From Rhodovastum sp963804495 (GTDB taxonomy: Bacteria > Pseudomonadota > Alphaproteobacteria > Acetobacterales > Acetobacteraceae), in the NCBI GenBank assembly GCA_963804495.1, contig CAWDQN010000008.1:8889-72888 (forward strand): a DNA stretch of 64,000 nt, read 5' to 3'. Of the stretch, positions 34,584-47,283 are shown in pieces. Positions within the stretch are counted from its first letter, which is position 1, and the number at the start of each line of letters is the position of its first letter. Both the position numbers and the translations under genes were made by a program. The notes under the pieces are model-generated. The model was not told where the DNA came from. It saw only the letters and a program-made list of their open reading frames with translations, and made no database searches.

Positions 34584-37500
34584 CTCAAGAGGTCCAGGAG
34601 CCATTGGCCCCTGGTGGGGTGCAGGGGCAAAGCCGTCGCGCCGAACGTACGCTCCGCGCGGGGCGGGGTCCGGGGCAACGCCCCGGCAAGCGCGCAGAGT
34701 GCCGGGACATCGACTGCCAGTCGCCGCCGCCAGTTCGGCCGCTCCCGGTCGGTTCCGGGCAGATTAACGCCAATGGTTTCGCCCGCCAGATCGTCGGCCT
34801 GCACCAGCACCAGCCGGCAAGGCGTGCGCAGCAGCAGGGCATGCACGGCCGCCAGCAAGTCATCCGCTTCCAGCCCCTCGCCTTCCAGCAGCGCCAGCAA
34901 CTCCGCGCGCTCGGCTTGCCGGGCCTGCCGTTCGGCCGCTTCGGCGGCGGAGTCCAGCAGTCCGAGCGCCGCCCGTTCCACGATATCGGCGCCCCGCCAC
35001 CAGCCGGCGAGGGTGGCGATGTCGTGGGTGGCGGCACAGGCGACCGCGTTGACCGGGTAGCGCGCGGGCGGGCGTAGCCGGTCCCAGTCGCGGTTGAAGC
35101 GCAGCACCTGGTAAGACAGAACGTCGTGGTCCGCCAGCGCGGCGCGGATGCCGTCCGGCACGGTGCCCAGGTCCTCGCCCACCACCAGGCAGCGCGCGCG
35201 CACGCTCTCCAATGCCAGTTGTCCGAGCAGGTCTCGCAGCGGATAGGCGAGATAGGTGCCGTCCTGCGCCCGTCCGCCATCGGGCACCAGGAACAGCCGG
35301 GCCAGGCCCATGACGTGGTCGATGCGCAGTGCCCCGGCGTGGCGCGTGTTGGCTCGCAGCAGCCCGACGAAGGGCGCATAGCCGGCGGCGCGCAACCGGT
35401 GCGGGTCCGGCGGCGGCAGGCCCCAGACCTGTCCCAGGGGACCAAGCGGGTCGGGCGGAGCGCCGACGGAAACGCCTTGCATCAGCAGCGCCCCCGCCGC
35501 CCAGGCTTCCGCTCCGTCCGGCGCCGCACCCACGGCAAGGTCGCGATACAGGCCGATGTCCATGCCGGCGGAAGCCGCCGCTGCCGCGGCAAGCTGCCGG
35601 TCGGCAACCCATTGCAGGAACAGGGCGAACTCCACCCGCGCGGGCGGCGCCGCCGCGGCGACGGCGGGGTTCGACGGATCGTGCAGCGCCACCGGCCAGC
35701 GGCGCCAGTCCGCGCCGTGCAATTCGGCGATCGCCTGGAAGCGGGCGAACCCGAGCAACGCGTCGCCCCCCTCGGCGACGAAGGTGAAAAAGTCCGGCCC
35801 TGGCTGGAACGACGCGAAGGCCGTTTCCAGCACGACCCGCTTGGCTTCCCACACGCCGGGGTAGTCGACCAGCTTGCCGGACGCGAGGGAGGCAAACACC
35901 GGCGCTGCAACCGCGAGCGCGGCGCGCAGGGCAGGAGTGTCCACCGGCAGGGCCGCCACGTCGATGCAGAGCGGCTTGAGGAAGCGGCGGTCGGATGGGT
36001 GGTAGGGGCTGGCCCGGGTGCGGTCTTGCGGGAACAAAGCGTGCAGGGGGTTCAGCCCGATCGCCGCCGCCCCCACGGCGTGCGCTCCGCTGGACAACGC
36101 CGCCAGATCGGTCAAATCGCCGATCCCCTGATCGCCCAGGCCACGCCGTAGCGTGTAGAGCTGCGCCGCGATGCCCCAGGCGCGGCCACCGGCCCGCAGC
36201 GTGGCTGGCAGATGGCAGCGCGGCGGCGCCACCGTCAGGTGGCAGATGGTGTCCGAGCCATCGATCCCCAGGCGGTAGCGGCCGGCCGGGAGCGGCGGGA
36301 GCGCGAGGCGCCGTGTCGGCAGAACGCGCCCATCGGGGGCGGCGAGCGGCTCGGCAACGCCCTGTCCGGCGGCGATGTCGAATTCGAGCCGGTTGCCGTC
36401 ATCGCCCTCGAGCGTCAGGCGCAGGGCGCCGTCACGCAGGGAAGGGCCGAGGCGCAGGTCGCCGCCTTGCCCTGCGCGCACCACCAGGGCGGGCGGCAGC
36501 GGCGCAGCGGCTGCTTCGGACAGGCGCGCGAGACTGTCGGCGATCTCGGCGGCCGTGTCGCCCGGCAGGTGCATGGAACGCAGCAGCGACCGGCGCGTGT
36601 CGTCGCTGGTCTGATGATGTTTCCCTTCGAGATCCCACCATCCCTCGGCAATGCCGGTGGCGGAAGCGAGCCGGCCTAGCGCCTCGCCAGTGTCGGCGAG
36701 AACGCGCCGGGGGGCGGGCAGTTCGCGCCATAACACGACGCTGCGCGACGCCACCTGCTGCGTGTCTGGCGCGATGTGGAACGGCGCGGCGGGCGCACCG
36801 CTGTCGGTCAGCAACCACCAGGCGAAGCCAGTCCGGGGGACCGGCAGCGTCACCTGCACCGGCGAGGCCCCACCATGCACGGCGACGAGCACCCGGTCCG
36901 CCGCCTCACCTTCGCTGGCCGGCACATAGAGCGCGGCGATCAGGGTGCGGTTCTGCGCATCGTCCCAGCGTCCCGGCGACATCGCCTGTCCATCTGCGCC
37001 GAACCAGGCCACGTCCGGCACCCCGGATTCATCCACCGCCGCCCCGGTGAGCGCCGCCGGCCCACGCAAGGCCGGGCAATCCCGGCGTGCCTGCACCAGA
37101 CGGGTGGTGAAGGCGAGCAGGTCGCAGTCCAGCCCGTCCCAATCGAACCAGGACAGCGCGTTGTCCTGCGCATAGGCGTTGTTGTTTCCCTGCTGCGACC
37201 GTCCAGCCTCGTCGCCCATCGACAGCATCGGCGTGCCGCGTGCGAGCAGCAGGGTAGCCAGCAGCGCCCGCACGTCCCGCGCGCGGGAGGCGCGGACGGC
37301 GGGATCGTCGCTCGGTCCCTCGGTGCCATTGTTCCACGACAGATTGTTATCGGTGCCGTCGCGGTTGGCCTCGCCGTTCGCCGCGTTTCGCTTTTCTCCA
37401 TAGGCAACCAGATCGGCGAGGGTGAACCCGTCATGGGCGGTGATGAAATTGATGCTGCGCGACACCGGGCGTGGGGAGGGAAACACATCGGCGCTGCCGG

Positions 37501-38755
37501 CGAAGCTGGTTGCCAAGGCACCCAGCATGCCGGCATCGCCGCGCCAGAACCGGCGCACGGTGTCACGCGTGCGGTCGTTCCACTCCCCCCAGCCGGACGG
37601 AAACGCGCCAAGTTGATAGCCGCCGGGTCCGATGTCCCAGGGCTCGGCGATGATTGCCCGCTCGCGTAGCACAGGGTCTTGGGCCATGGCGGAAAGCAGC
37701 GGCGCGGCCGGATCGAACCCCGCCGGGCGCCGGCCCAGCGTGGTGGCGAGGTCAAGCCGGAATCCGTCCACCCCGGCACGTTGCGCCCAGGTCCGCAGCG
37801 CGTCCATGGCCAGGCGCAACACCGGGGGGCGATCGAGAGCAAGGGTGTTGCCGCATCCGGTGTCGTTGATCAGGCGCTCAGGGCCATCCGGCAGCGCGCG
37901 GTAATAGCTGGCATTATCCAGGCCGCGCAGCGACACGCTGGGTCCCAGAACGTCGCCCTCGCCGGTGTGGTTCAGCACCACGTCCAGCAGCACCGCGATC
38001 CCCGCGCCCTGCAGCGCCGCCACCGCCGCCCGCACTTCCGGCCAGCCGCCGGGCGCGAGCCGCGGGTCCGGCGCGCACAGCGCGACCGGGTTGTAGCCCC
38101 AGTAATTGGTCAGGCCGAGCGGCGGCAGGTGCCGCTCGTCGATCCAGGCGGCGCAGGGCATCAGCTCCACCGCCGTCACGCCGAGACGTTGCAGATAGGC
38201 GATCGCGGCGGGATGGCCCAGCCCGGCGAAGGTGCCGCGCAGCGCCGGCGGAATGCCAGGATGGCGCATGGTGAAGCCGCGCACGTGCAATTCGTATATG
38301 ATCTGCCGTTCCCACGCGAACAACGGCGGCGGCAAACCCGGTTCGGGTGGGGGCAGCACGATGGCTTTGGGTATCGCCGCCGCGCTGTCGGCCGGATCGG
38401 GGGCGCTGGCATCCGGCGGGTCGAACATCGTCTTGTGCAACTGGAACGGCCGGTCGATCGCCGCGGCAAACGGATCGAGCAGAAGCTTCGCCGGATTGAA
38501 CCGGTGACCCTTGGCCGGCCACCAGGGGCCGTAGGCGCGCAGCCCGTACCGCGCACCCACAGCCACACCGGCCAGGTGCCCGTGGAACACCGCCCCAGTG
38601 CGGCCGGGCAGGCGCAGCCGGGCCAGCTCTGTCTCGCCCTGGGCGTCGAACAGGCAGACCTCGATCGCCTCGGCATGACCGGACCAGACGGCCATATTCA
38701 CGCCGCCCGCCATCGGCAGCACGCCGAGCGGCTCAGGGCGGCCTGGCCCGGTCAC
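34580..38755 (-). CDS. Fused glycogen debranching enzyme GlgX / 4-alpha-glucanotransferase MalQ
   Basis: One uninterrupted frame of 1391 codons encodes two enzymes. Residues 1 to about 700 are GlgX, a GH13 isoamylase-type debranching enzyme: CBM48-like N-terminus, YELHVRGFT, VLLDVVLNHTGEG, nucleophile Asp335 in GFRLDLATTL, Glu371 in IIAEPWDIGPGGY, and Asp442 in FITAHDGFT. From about residue 700 the GH77 MalQ follows, with SPYHPSDRRFLKPL, ALRIDHVMGLARLF and VVGEDLGTVPDGIR. Start GTG 38755 overlaps the glgA stop (GTGA). The fusion links debranching to reuse of short glucans. The last 35 or so residues are encoded by palindromic repeat DNA. Confidence 0.93.
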   Translation of the reverse strand: MTGPGRPEPLGVLPMAGGVNMAVWSGHAEAIEVCLFDAQGETELARLRLPGRTGAVFHGHLAGVAVGARYGLRAYGPWWPAKGHRFNPAKLLLDPFAAAIDRPFQLHKTMFDPPDASAPDPADSAAAIPKAIVLPPPEPGLPPPLFAWERQIIYELHVRGFTMRHPGIPPALRGTFAGLGHPAAIAYLQRLGVTAVELMPCAAWIDERHLPPLGLTNYWGYNPVALCAPDPRLAPGGWPEVRAAVAALQGAGIAVLLDVVLNHTGEGDVLGPSVSLRGLDNASYYRALPDGPERLINDTGCGNTLALDRPPVLRLAMDALRTWAQRAGVDGFRLDLATTLGRRPAGFDPAAPLLSAMAQDPVLRERAIIAEPWDIGPGGYQLGAFPSGWGEWNDRTRDTVRRFWRGDAGMLGALATSFAGSADVFPSPRPVSRSINFITAHDGFTLADLVAYGEKRNAANGEANRDGTDNNLSWNNGTEGPSDDPAVRASRARDVRALLATLLLARGTPMLSMGDEAGRSQQGNNNAYAQDNALSWFDWDGLDCDLLAFTTRLVQARRDCPALRGPAALTGAAVDESGVPDVAWFGADGQAMSPGRWDDAQNRTLIAALYVPASEGEAADRVLVAVHGGASPVQVTLPVPRTGFAWWLLTDSGAPAAPFHIAPDTQQVASRSVVLWRELPAPRRVLADTGEALGRLASATGIAEGWWDLEGKHHQTSDDTRRSLLRSMHLPGDTAAEIADSLARLSEAAAAPLPPALVVRAGQGGDLRLGPSLRDGALRLTLEGDDGNRLEFDIAAGQGVAEPLAAPDGRVLPTRRLALPPLPAGRYRLGIDGSDTICHLTVAPPRCHLPATLRAGGRAWGIAAQLYTLRRGLGDQGIGDLTDLAALSSGAHAVGAAAIGLNPLHALFPQDRTRASPYHPSDRRFLKPLCIDVAALPVDTPALRAALAVAAPVFASLASGKLVDYPGVWEAKRVVLETAFASFQPGPDFFTFVAEGGDALLGFARFQAIAELHGADWRRWPVALHDPSNPAVAAAAPPARVEFALFLQWVADRQLAAAAAASAGMDIGLYRDLAVGAAPDGAEAWAAGALLMQGVSVGAPPDPLGPLGQVWGLPPPDPHRLRAAGYAPFVGLLRANTRHAGALRIDHVMGLARLFLVPDGGRAQDGTYLAYPLRDLLGQLALESVRARCLVVGEDLGTVPDGIRAALADHDVLSYQVLRFNRDWDRLRPPARYPVNAVACAATHDIATLAGWWRGADIVERAALGLLDSAAEAAERQARQAERAELLALLEGEGLEADDLLAAVHALLLRTPCRLVLVQADDLAGETIGVNLPGTDRERPNWRRRLAVDVPALCALAGALPRTPPRAERTFGATALPLHPTRGQWLLDLLS
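34591..34690. repeat. GC-rich palindromic repeat, copy 3, inside the malQ 3' end
   Basis: Read on the minus strand, GCTTTGCCCCTGCACCCCAC continues with CAGGGGCCAATGGCTCCTGG, nearly the same as the repeat at 41538-41583. A second unit, GCCGGGGCGTTGCCCCGGAC (about 34670-34690), matches 41510-41528. Both are translated as the C-terminal tail of the fused GlgX/MalQ. Confidence 0.75.
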
Positions 38756-40203
38756 GCGGCGGGGCTCGCCAGCAGGTCCCGGAACAATGCGGCATAACGC
38801 CCGGCGGGCCGCTTCCAGGACACGTCGGTGCGCATGGCATTGCGTTGCAACCGGCGCCACAGCCCCTGGTCGCGCCACAGCGAGGCTGCACGCAGCATGG
38901 CGGATTCCAGCATGTCCCGCGAAGGCGGGGCGAACACCACTCCGGTGCCGACCCCCGTCGCCGCCGCCATTTCGTTGGCATCCACCACCGTGTCGGCCAG
39001 TCCGCCGACCCGCGACACCACCGGCAGCGCGCCGTAGCGCAGGGCGCACAACTGGGTGAGGCCGCAGGGCTCGAAGCGCGAGGGCAGCAGCAGCGCGTCG
39101 ATCCCGGCCTGCATCAGATGCGCCAGCCCCTCGTTGTAGCCGATCAGGCAGCCGACCCGGCCGGGATAGGTGCGGGCGGCGGCGGCGAAGCCGGCCACCA
39201 GCCCCGGCTCACCGGCACCGAGCACGGCCAGCTGCGCGCCGGTGGCGAGCAGCGCCGGCAGCGCCTCCAGCAGCAGGTCGAGCCCCTTCTGCCAGGTCAG
39301 CCGGCTGATCACGCCGAACAGCAGGGTATCGGCCTGCACGTCTAATTCAAGGCGGGTCTGCAGCACCGCCTTGGCCACCACCCGCCCGGTCAGCCGGGCG
39401 GCGCTGTACTGCGCCGGCAGCAGCGCGTCGGCGGCCGGATCCCACACCGTGGTGTCGATGCCGTTGAGGATGCCCAGCAGCCGGTTACCGCGACTGCGCA
39501 ACAGCCCGTCGAGACCCATGCCGCCCTCCGGCGTACGGATTTCAGCGGCGTAGCTGGGCGAGACGGTGGTGACCGCATCGGCCATCGCGATGCCGGCCTT
39601 CAAATAGCCGACGCCACCGTAGTATTCGACCCCGTCGATGCCCCACGCCGATGGCGGCAGGCCCAGCGTGGCGAACACCGGCGCCGGGAAGCGTCCCTGG
39701 AACGCCAGGTTGTGGATGGTCATGACCGAGGGCGGCCCGCCCTCGACGCGCAGATAGGCTGGCAGCAGGCCGGTCTGCCATTCATGCGCGTGCACCAGGT
39801 CGGGGATGAAGCTGCCGGCGCGCCCGCGCGCCACCTCGGCGCCAGCCCGCGCCAGGGCGGCAAATCGCCAGGCATTGTCGGGCCAGTCCTGGCCGCTCGG
39901 ATCCTGGTACGGGCCGCCCGGCCGCGAGTAAAGATGCGGCGCGTCCAGCACCATCAGGTCGAGCCCGGCCGCCCGCCCGCGCAATAGTCGCGCCGGTCCG
40001 CCATAAAGATCGGCGAAACCATGTGCCTCTGAGGTGTCCTCCAGCGCCGCCAGCACCGCCTGATAGCCCGGCACGAGGGTGCACACCTGCACGTCCTCGG
40101 CCGCCAGCGCCGCCGGGAGTGCTGCGGCCACGTCCGCGAGGCCACCGGTCTTGATCAGCGGGAATAGCTCGGAGACGACCGAAAGGACGGAGACAGGCCT
40201 CAC
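38752..40203 (-). CDS. glgA: Glycogen synthase
   Basis: This GT5 enzyme (483 aa) extends alpha-1,4-glucan from ADP-glucose. The ADP-glucose-binding KTGGLADV is near residue 18. Other conserved segments are VHAHEWQTGLLPAYL near 137 and the C-terminal LPSRFEPCGLTQLCALRYG near 375, with the catalytic Glu. It starts with GTG at 40203, overlapping the glgC stop by four bases (GTGA). It ends in a GTGA overlap with the glgX/malQ gene, so translation is coupled through the operon. Confidence 0.96.
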   Translation of the reverse strand: MRPVSVLSVVSELFPLIKTGGLADVAAALPAALAAEDVQVCTLVPGYQAVLAALEDTSEAHGFADLYGGPARLLRGRAAGLDLMVLDAPHLYSRPGGPYQDPSGQDWPDNAWRFAALARAGAEVARGRAGSFIPDLVHAHEWQTGLLPAYLRVEGGPPSVMTIHNLAFQGRFPAPVFATLGLPPSAWGIDGVEYYGGVGYLKAGIAMADAVTTVSPSYAAEIRTPEGGMGLDGLLRSRGNRLLGILNGIDTTVWDPAADALLPAQYSAARLTGRVVAKAVLQTRLELDVQADTLLFGVISRLTWQKGLDLLLEALPALLATGAQLAVLGAGEPGLVAGFAAAARTYPGRVGCLIGYNEGLAHLMQAGIDALLLPSRFEPCGLTQLCALRYGALPVVSRVGGLADTVVDANEMAAATGVGTGVVFAPPSRDMLESAMLRAASLWRDQGLWRRLQRNAMRTDVSWKRPAGRYAALFRDLLASPAA

Positions 40204-41480
40204 CCGCGCAGGCCGTCGATCATCGACTGGGTGATCAGGCAGACGCCCTTGTCGGTGCGCCGGAACCGCCGCGCGTCTTCCGCCGGGTCTTCGCCCACCA
40301 CCAGCCCGGCCGGGATGCGCACGCCATGATCCACCACCACGTTGCGCAGCCGCACATGCCGGGCGATATCAACCTCCGGCAGGATCACCGAGTTTTCCAC
40401 CAATGTGTGCGAATGCACGTGCACGCCGGTGAACAGCAGCGTGCGGTTCAGGCTGGCTCCCGAGATGATGCAGCGGCCCGAGACCAGCGACGACACCGCG
40501 CAGCCGCGCCGCCCGTCCAGGTCGTGCACGAATTTCGCCGGCGGGGTGATCTCACCATAGGTCCAGATCGGCCAGTCGCGGTCGTACAGGTCGAGCGCCG
40601 GCACCACCGCGGTGAGGTCGATATTGGCCTCCCAATAGGCATCCACCGTGCCGACATCGCGCCAGTACGCCTCGGATTCCATGCCCGAGCGCACGCAGGA
40701 GCGGGAGAATGGGTGCGCGAAGGCGCGCCCGTGATGCACGACATAAGGAATGATATCCCTGCCGAAGTCGCGGCTCGACCCCTTGTCGCCGGCGTCGCGC
40801 CGGAGCTGTTCGATGAGGAATTTCGTGCCGAAGACGTAAATGCCCATGCTGGCGAGCGACAGCGCGGGATTGCCGGGCATGGGCGGCGGATCGGCTGGCT
40901 TTTCGATGAAATCGGTGATGCGGCCGGTGGCATCCGCGTGCATCACGCCGAAGCCGCTGGCCTGCGCCCGCGGCACCTCGATGCAGCCCACCGTCACGTC
41001 GGCTTTCTGCTCGACGTGCTGCTGCAGCATTTTTTCGTAGTCCATTTTATACACGTGGTCGCCGGCGAGAACGACAATGTATTCGGTGTTGTAGGGCTCG
41101 ATGATGTCGAGGTTCTGCCAGACCGCATCCGCGGTGCCGGCATACCAGGCCTCGTCGTCCATGCGCTGGCTGGCCGGCAGAATGTCGAAGCTCTCGTTGC
41201 GCTCGGGACGGAAGAAGTTCCAGCCGCGCTGCATGTGGCGGATCAGGCTGTGCGCTTTGTACTGGGTGGCGACGCCGATGCGGCGAATGCCTGAGTTCAG
41301 GGCATTGGAGAGCGCAAAATCGATGATACGCGACTTGCCGCCGAAATACACCGCCGGCTTGGCACGCTTGTCGGTGAGTTCCTGCAGCCGGCTGCCGCGG
41401 CCGCCCGCCAGCACGTAGGCCATGGCTGAACGTGCCAGCGGGGCGCTTGATGAGAACCTTCGGCCGCCTTCGTTCATCAT
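40200..41480 (-). CDS. glgC: Glucose-1-phosphate adenylyltransferase
   Basis: This enzyme (426 aa) makes ADP-glucose, the committed step in glycogen synthesis, and is normally under allosteric control. The N-terminal LAGGRGSRLQELTDKRAKPA, catalytic Asp in VLAGDHVYKMDYEKML, and FIEKPADPPPMPG are conserved. A left-handed beta-helix domain is at the C-terminus (RCIISGASLNRTLLFTGVHV). I chose ATG 41480, with GAGGCGGAAG directly upstream; the adjacent ATG at 41477 is equally possible. A palindromic repeat separates it from glgB upstream. Confidence 0.96.
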   Translation of the reverse strand: MMNEGGRRFSSSAPLARSAMAYVLAGGRGSRLQELTDKRAKPAVYFGGKSRIIDFALSNALNSGIRRIGVATQYKAHSLIRHMQRGWNFFRPERNESFDILPASQRMDDEAWYAGTADAVWQNLDIIEPYNTEYIVVLAGDHVYKMDYEKMLQQHVEQKADVTVGCIEVPRAQASGFGVMHADATGRITDFIEKPADPPPMPGNPALSLASMGIYVFGTKFLIEQLRRDAGDKGSSRDFGRDIIPYVVHHGRAFAHPFSRSCVRSGMESEAYWRDVGTVDAYWEANIDLTAVVPALDLYDRDWPIWTYGEITPPAKFVHDLDGRRGCAVSSLVSGRCIISGASLNRTLLFTGVHVHSHTLVENSVILPEVDIARHVRLRNVVVDHGVRIPAGLVVGEDPAEDARRFRRTDKGVCLITQSMIDGLRG

Positions 41481-41508
41481 CTTCCGCCTCTGGCTGACGG
41501 TGACACTC

Positions 41509-41583
41509 GCCGGGGCGCAGCCCCGGACCTCGGCAGGGGCCTTGCCCCTGCACCCCACCAGGGGCCTAAGGCTCCTGGACCCC
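41509..41583. repeat. GC-rich palindromic repeat, copy 4, between glgB and glgC
   Basis: The segment holds GCCGGGGCGCAGCCCCGGAC and then GGCCTTGCCCCTGCACCCCA followed by CCAGGGGCCTAAGGCTCCTG. Both units recur in the 3' end of malQ. It begins 28 bases from the glgC start and ends exactly at the glgB stop, so it may tune the relative expression of the two genes. Confidence 0.75.
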
Positions 41584-43769
41584 TCATGCCGGCACCAGCC
41601 ACAGCGCCGCAAGCGGCGGCAGAAGCAACGCGGCAGAAGCAGGCTGCCCATGCGCTCCCACCGCCTCCGCCGTGACCGCCCCCGCATTGCCCAGCCCCGA
41701 CCCGCCATAGGCGGTCGCATCGGTGTTCAGCACCTCCACCCAGCGACCGGCCTGCGGCAGGCCGATGCGGTAGTCCGCGCGCGGCACCGGGGTGAAGTTA
41801 ACGACGCACACCACCGGGCCGGCATCCGGCGCCAACCGCAGCCAGGCGAACACCGACTGGCTGGCATCGTCCACCACCAGCCAGCGGAACCCTTCCGGCT
41901 CGCAGTCGCGCGCGTGCAGCGCGGGCAGGCGCCGGTACAGCCGATTGAGGTCGCCGACGAGCCCTTGCACGCCACGGTGGAAACCATACTCAAGCAAGTA
42001 CCAGTCCAGCTCGCCGTTGAAATCCCACTCCCGCGACTGGCCGAATTCCTGCCCCATGAACAGCAGTTTCTTGCCCGGATAGCCCCACATCAGTCCGTAA
42101 TAGGCACGCAAATTGGCGAAGCGCTGCCATTCGTCGCCCGGCATCCGGCCGAGAACGGAATGCTTTCCGTGCACCACCTCGTCATGCGACAGCGGCAGCA
42201 CGAAATTCTCGGCATGCGCATAGAGCAGGCCGAAGGTGATGCGGTCGTGATGCCACGGGCGGTGCACCGGCTCGTGCGCCATGTAGTCGAGCGTGTCGTG
42301 CATCCAGCCCATGTTCCACTTCAGCCCGAAACCGAGGCCGCCGGCGCCGGGCGGCAGCGTCACCCCGGCCCAGGAGGTGGATTCCTCGGCCACCGTGAAG
42401 GCACCCGGATGCTCGGTATACACGGCCTCGTTCATCCGCTGCAGGAACCCCACCGCGTCGCGATTGTCGTTCGATCCATCCGGATTGGGCAGCCACTCGC
42501 CGGGTTGGCGCGAATAGTCGAGGTACAGCATGGAGGCGACCGCGTCCACGCGCAGCGCATCGACATGGAATCGGTCGAGCCAGTAAAGGGCGCTGCCGAT
42601 CAGATACGCGCTGACCTCACGCCGTCCGTAGTCGTAAATGGCGGTGCCCCATTCCCGGTGCATGCCGCGCCGCGGGTCGGCGCACTCGTACAGCGCCGTG
42701 CCGTCGAAGCGTCCGAGCCCGTGCGCGTCGGTTGGGAAATGCGCCGGCACCCAATCCAGAATCACCCCCAGCCCGGCCGCGTGCGCCCGGTCCATGAAGC
42801 GGGCGAAGCCGGCGGGCGGGCCGAAGCGGGCGGTGGGCGCGAACAGGCCGACCGGCTGGTAGCCCCAGGAGGCGTCCAGGGGATGCTCGGTGATGGGCAG
42901 CAGTTCCAAATGGGTGAAACCGAGCCCGACGGCATAGGACACCAGCGTGTCGGCAAGCTGGTCCCAGTCCAGGAACCCGCCATCCGGGCGGCGCCGCCAC
43001 GACCCGAGATGCACCTCGTAGGCGGCGATCGGCGCCCGCCGCGGGTCCAGGCCTGCGCGGCTCTGCAGCCAGCCGGCATCGGTCCAGGTGAACCCGTCGG
43101 TGCGCGCCACCACCGAGGCCGTGGCCGGGCGCATCTCGGCACCAAAACCGTACGGGTCGGCCTTGAGCGGCAGTTCATGGCCGTCGCATCCGCGGATACG
43201 GTATTTGTAGGCCACGCCCTCGCCGATGCCGGGGAGGAAAATCTCCCACAGCCCGCTGTCGATACGCTTGCGCATCGGGTGGCGGCGCGCGTCCCAGAAA
43301 TTGAAGTCGCCGACCACCGAAACCGCCTGCGCGTTCGGCGCCCAGACGGCGAAATGCACCCCATCCACCCCCTGGTGGTGCACCAGATGCGCGCCAAGGC
43401 GCTGGTACAGCCGGCGGTGCGTGCCCTCCACCAGCAGATGGTCGTCGAGCGCGCCGAGCACCGGGGCGAAGGCGTAGGGGTCGATTTCCTCCCAGGTGGC
43501 ATGCGCGTTGGCAGCGCGCAGCACATAGCCCGGGGCGGGCGGATCGCCGGGCAGCCTGGCCTCGAAGAACCCGGCCGGGTCGCGCCGGGACAGCGGCAGC
43601 GCCCCGTCCGGTGTCAGCAACTCGGCCCGCTCCGCGCCCGGCAGCAGGGCCCGCAGGATGCTGCGCGTACCCAACCGGTGCGGCCCGAGCACCGCATACG
43701 GGTCGCCGTGCCGCGCCTGCAACAGCGCGGCCACATCCGCCGCCGCCGCGCGCCAGGATTTCAACCCGC

Positions 43770-43773
<4 letters not shown>
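41584..43773 (-). CDS. glgB: 1,4-alpha-glucan branching enzyme
   Basis: GlgB (GH13, 729 aa) makes alpha-1,6 branches in glycogen. The N-terminal CBM48 region contains HFAVWAPNAQAVSVVGDFNF. Catalytic residues are visible: nucleophile Asp in VDALRVDAVASMLYLDYSR, Glu in FTVAEESTSWAGV, and Asp in LPLSHDEVVHGKHS. I place the start at TTG 43773, which overlaps the glgP stop as TTGA, in line with the GTGA joints in the rest of the operon; no ATG or GTG suits the homology start. The length agrees with the 728 aa of E. coli GlgB. Confidence 0.95.
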
Positions 43774-46266
<2,493 letters not shown>

Positions 46267-46459
46267 GCGGCGCGGTCCGATCCAAAGCTCAGGGAGCTGC
46301 TACAGAAGGTCAGGGAGGGTTGGAAAAAAGCCGGTGCCTGGAACGGACAGCAGATGGTTTCCTCTGCCCCTTGTTGCGGCGCGCCGCCGCCCGCGTCAAC
46401 GACGGGCGCAGGGCATGGGCAGATTTGCCATGCCGGAGCCTGCAAGGCGGCCCTGCCCG

Positions 46460-47117
46460 TCATGCCGGGGCCTCGTATTTCGCCAGCAGCCATGCCGCCG
46501 GCTCCAGCGCGGCGAGGTCGTACCATGTGCTCACCAGGGGATGTGCCCGCACCGCATCGCAGTAGGCACGCGCCGCCGGCGAAATGTCGGGGCGGTAGGT
46601 GAGGAACCGGCACACCACCGGTGCATACATCACATCGGCATTGCCGAAATCGGCGCCGAACAGGAACGGCCCGCCCGATTCCGCCAGGGCGTCCTGCCAG
46701 ATCGAACTCGATACGGCCGATGTCGGCCAGCGCTCCGGGCGTGCGTCCGGTGCCCTCGCCGGCGCGGAACAGGTTCATCGGCATGGCCTGACGCAGGTCG
46801 CGGAACCCGGCATGCATCTCGGCGGCGATGCTGCGCGCCCGTGCCCGGGCAGCCCGGTCGGTGGGCCAGAGCCCGGGGGCGAACTCGGCGCAGTATTCGG
46901 CGATGGCGATGCTCTCCCACAGGCGGGCGCCCCGATGCTCCAGGAAGGGAACCAGACCGGAGGGACTGACCGCCAAAACCGCGGGTGTGGCGCCGCTGCC
47001 CTCAAGCGGGATCACCACCTCCTCAACGTCCAGCCCGGCCAGCCGCACCGGCAGCCAGCCGCGCAGCGACCACGACGAATACCGGCGCGTGCCGATCACC
47101 AGCCGACCCTCGGGCAT
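46460..47117 (-). pseudogene. Glutathione S-transferase family protein, frameshifted
   Basis: The N-terminal thioredoxin-like domain is clear: GTRRYSSWSLRGWLPVRL with a Ser-rich active-site loop, and VPFLEHRGARLWESIAIAEY with the conserved Ser for glutathione. Homology leaves the frame at 46705-46706 and continues as SIWQDALAESGGPFLFGADF up to a TGA at 46460. One base is extra: coding-strand GAGTCGATC reads GAGTTCGATC. The intact protein would be about 218 aa. It lies upstream of glgP on the same strand with 193 bases between, so co-regulation is uncertain. Confidence 0.85.
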
Positions 47118-47283
47118 GTTACCCCTCCCCGCTCGTCACGTGCCGCCATGGTGGCATGGCCCTGCCGCGCTGCGGAACCGGCAAAGCGCACCCTGGTCGC
47201 AAAACGCCGTGCCGGCGCGGCGCTCAACAGAAGAAGGATGCCACGCCGTTCCAACCCAACCTGACTTGGCTTAGGGGACGGGT

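Noticed and set aside
38756..39049. Upstream extension of the GlgX/MalQ frame
   Set aside because: These 98 codons lie inside glgA in another frame. Homology begins after GTG 38755, which overlaps the glgA stop.
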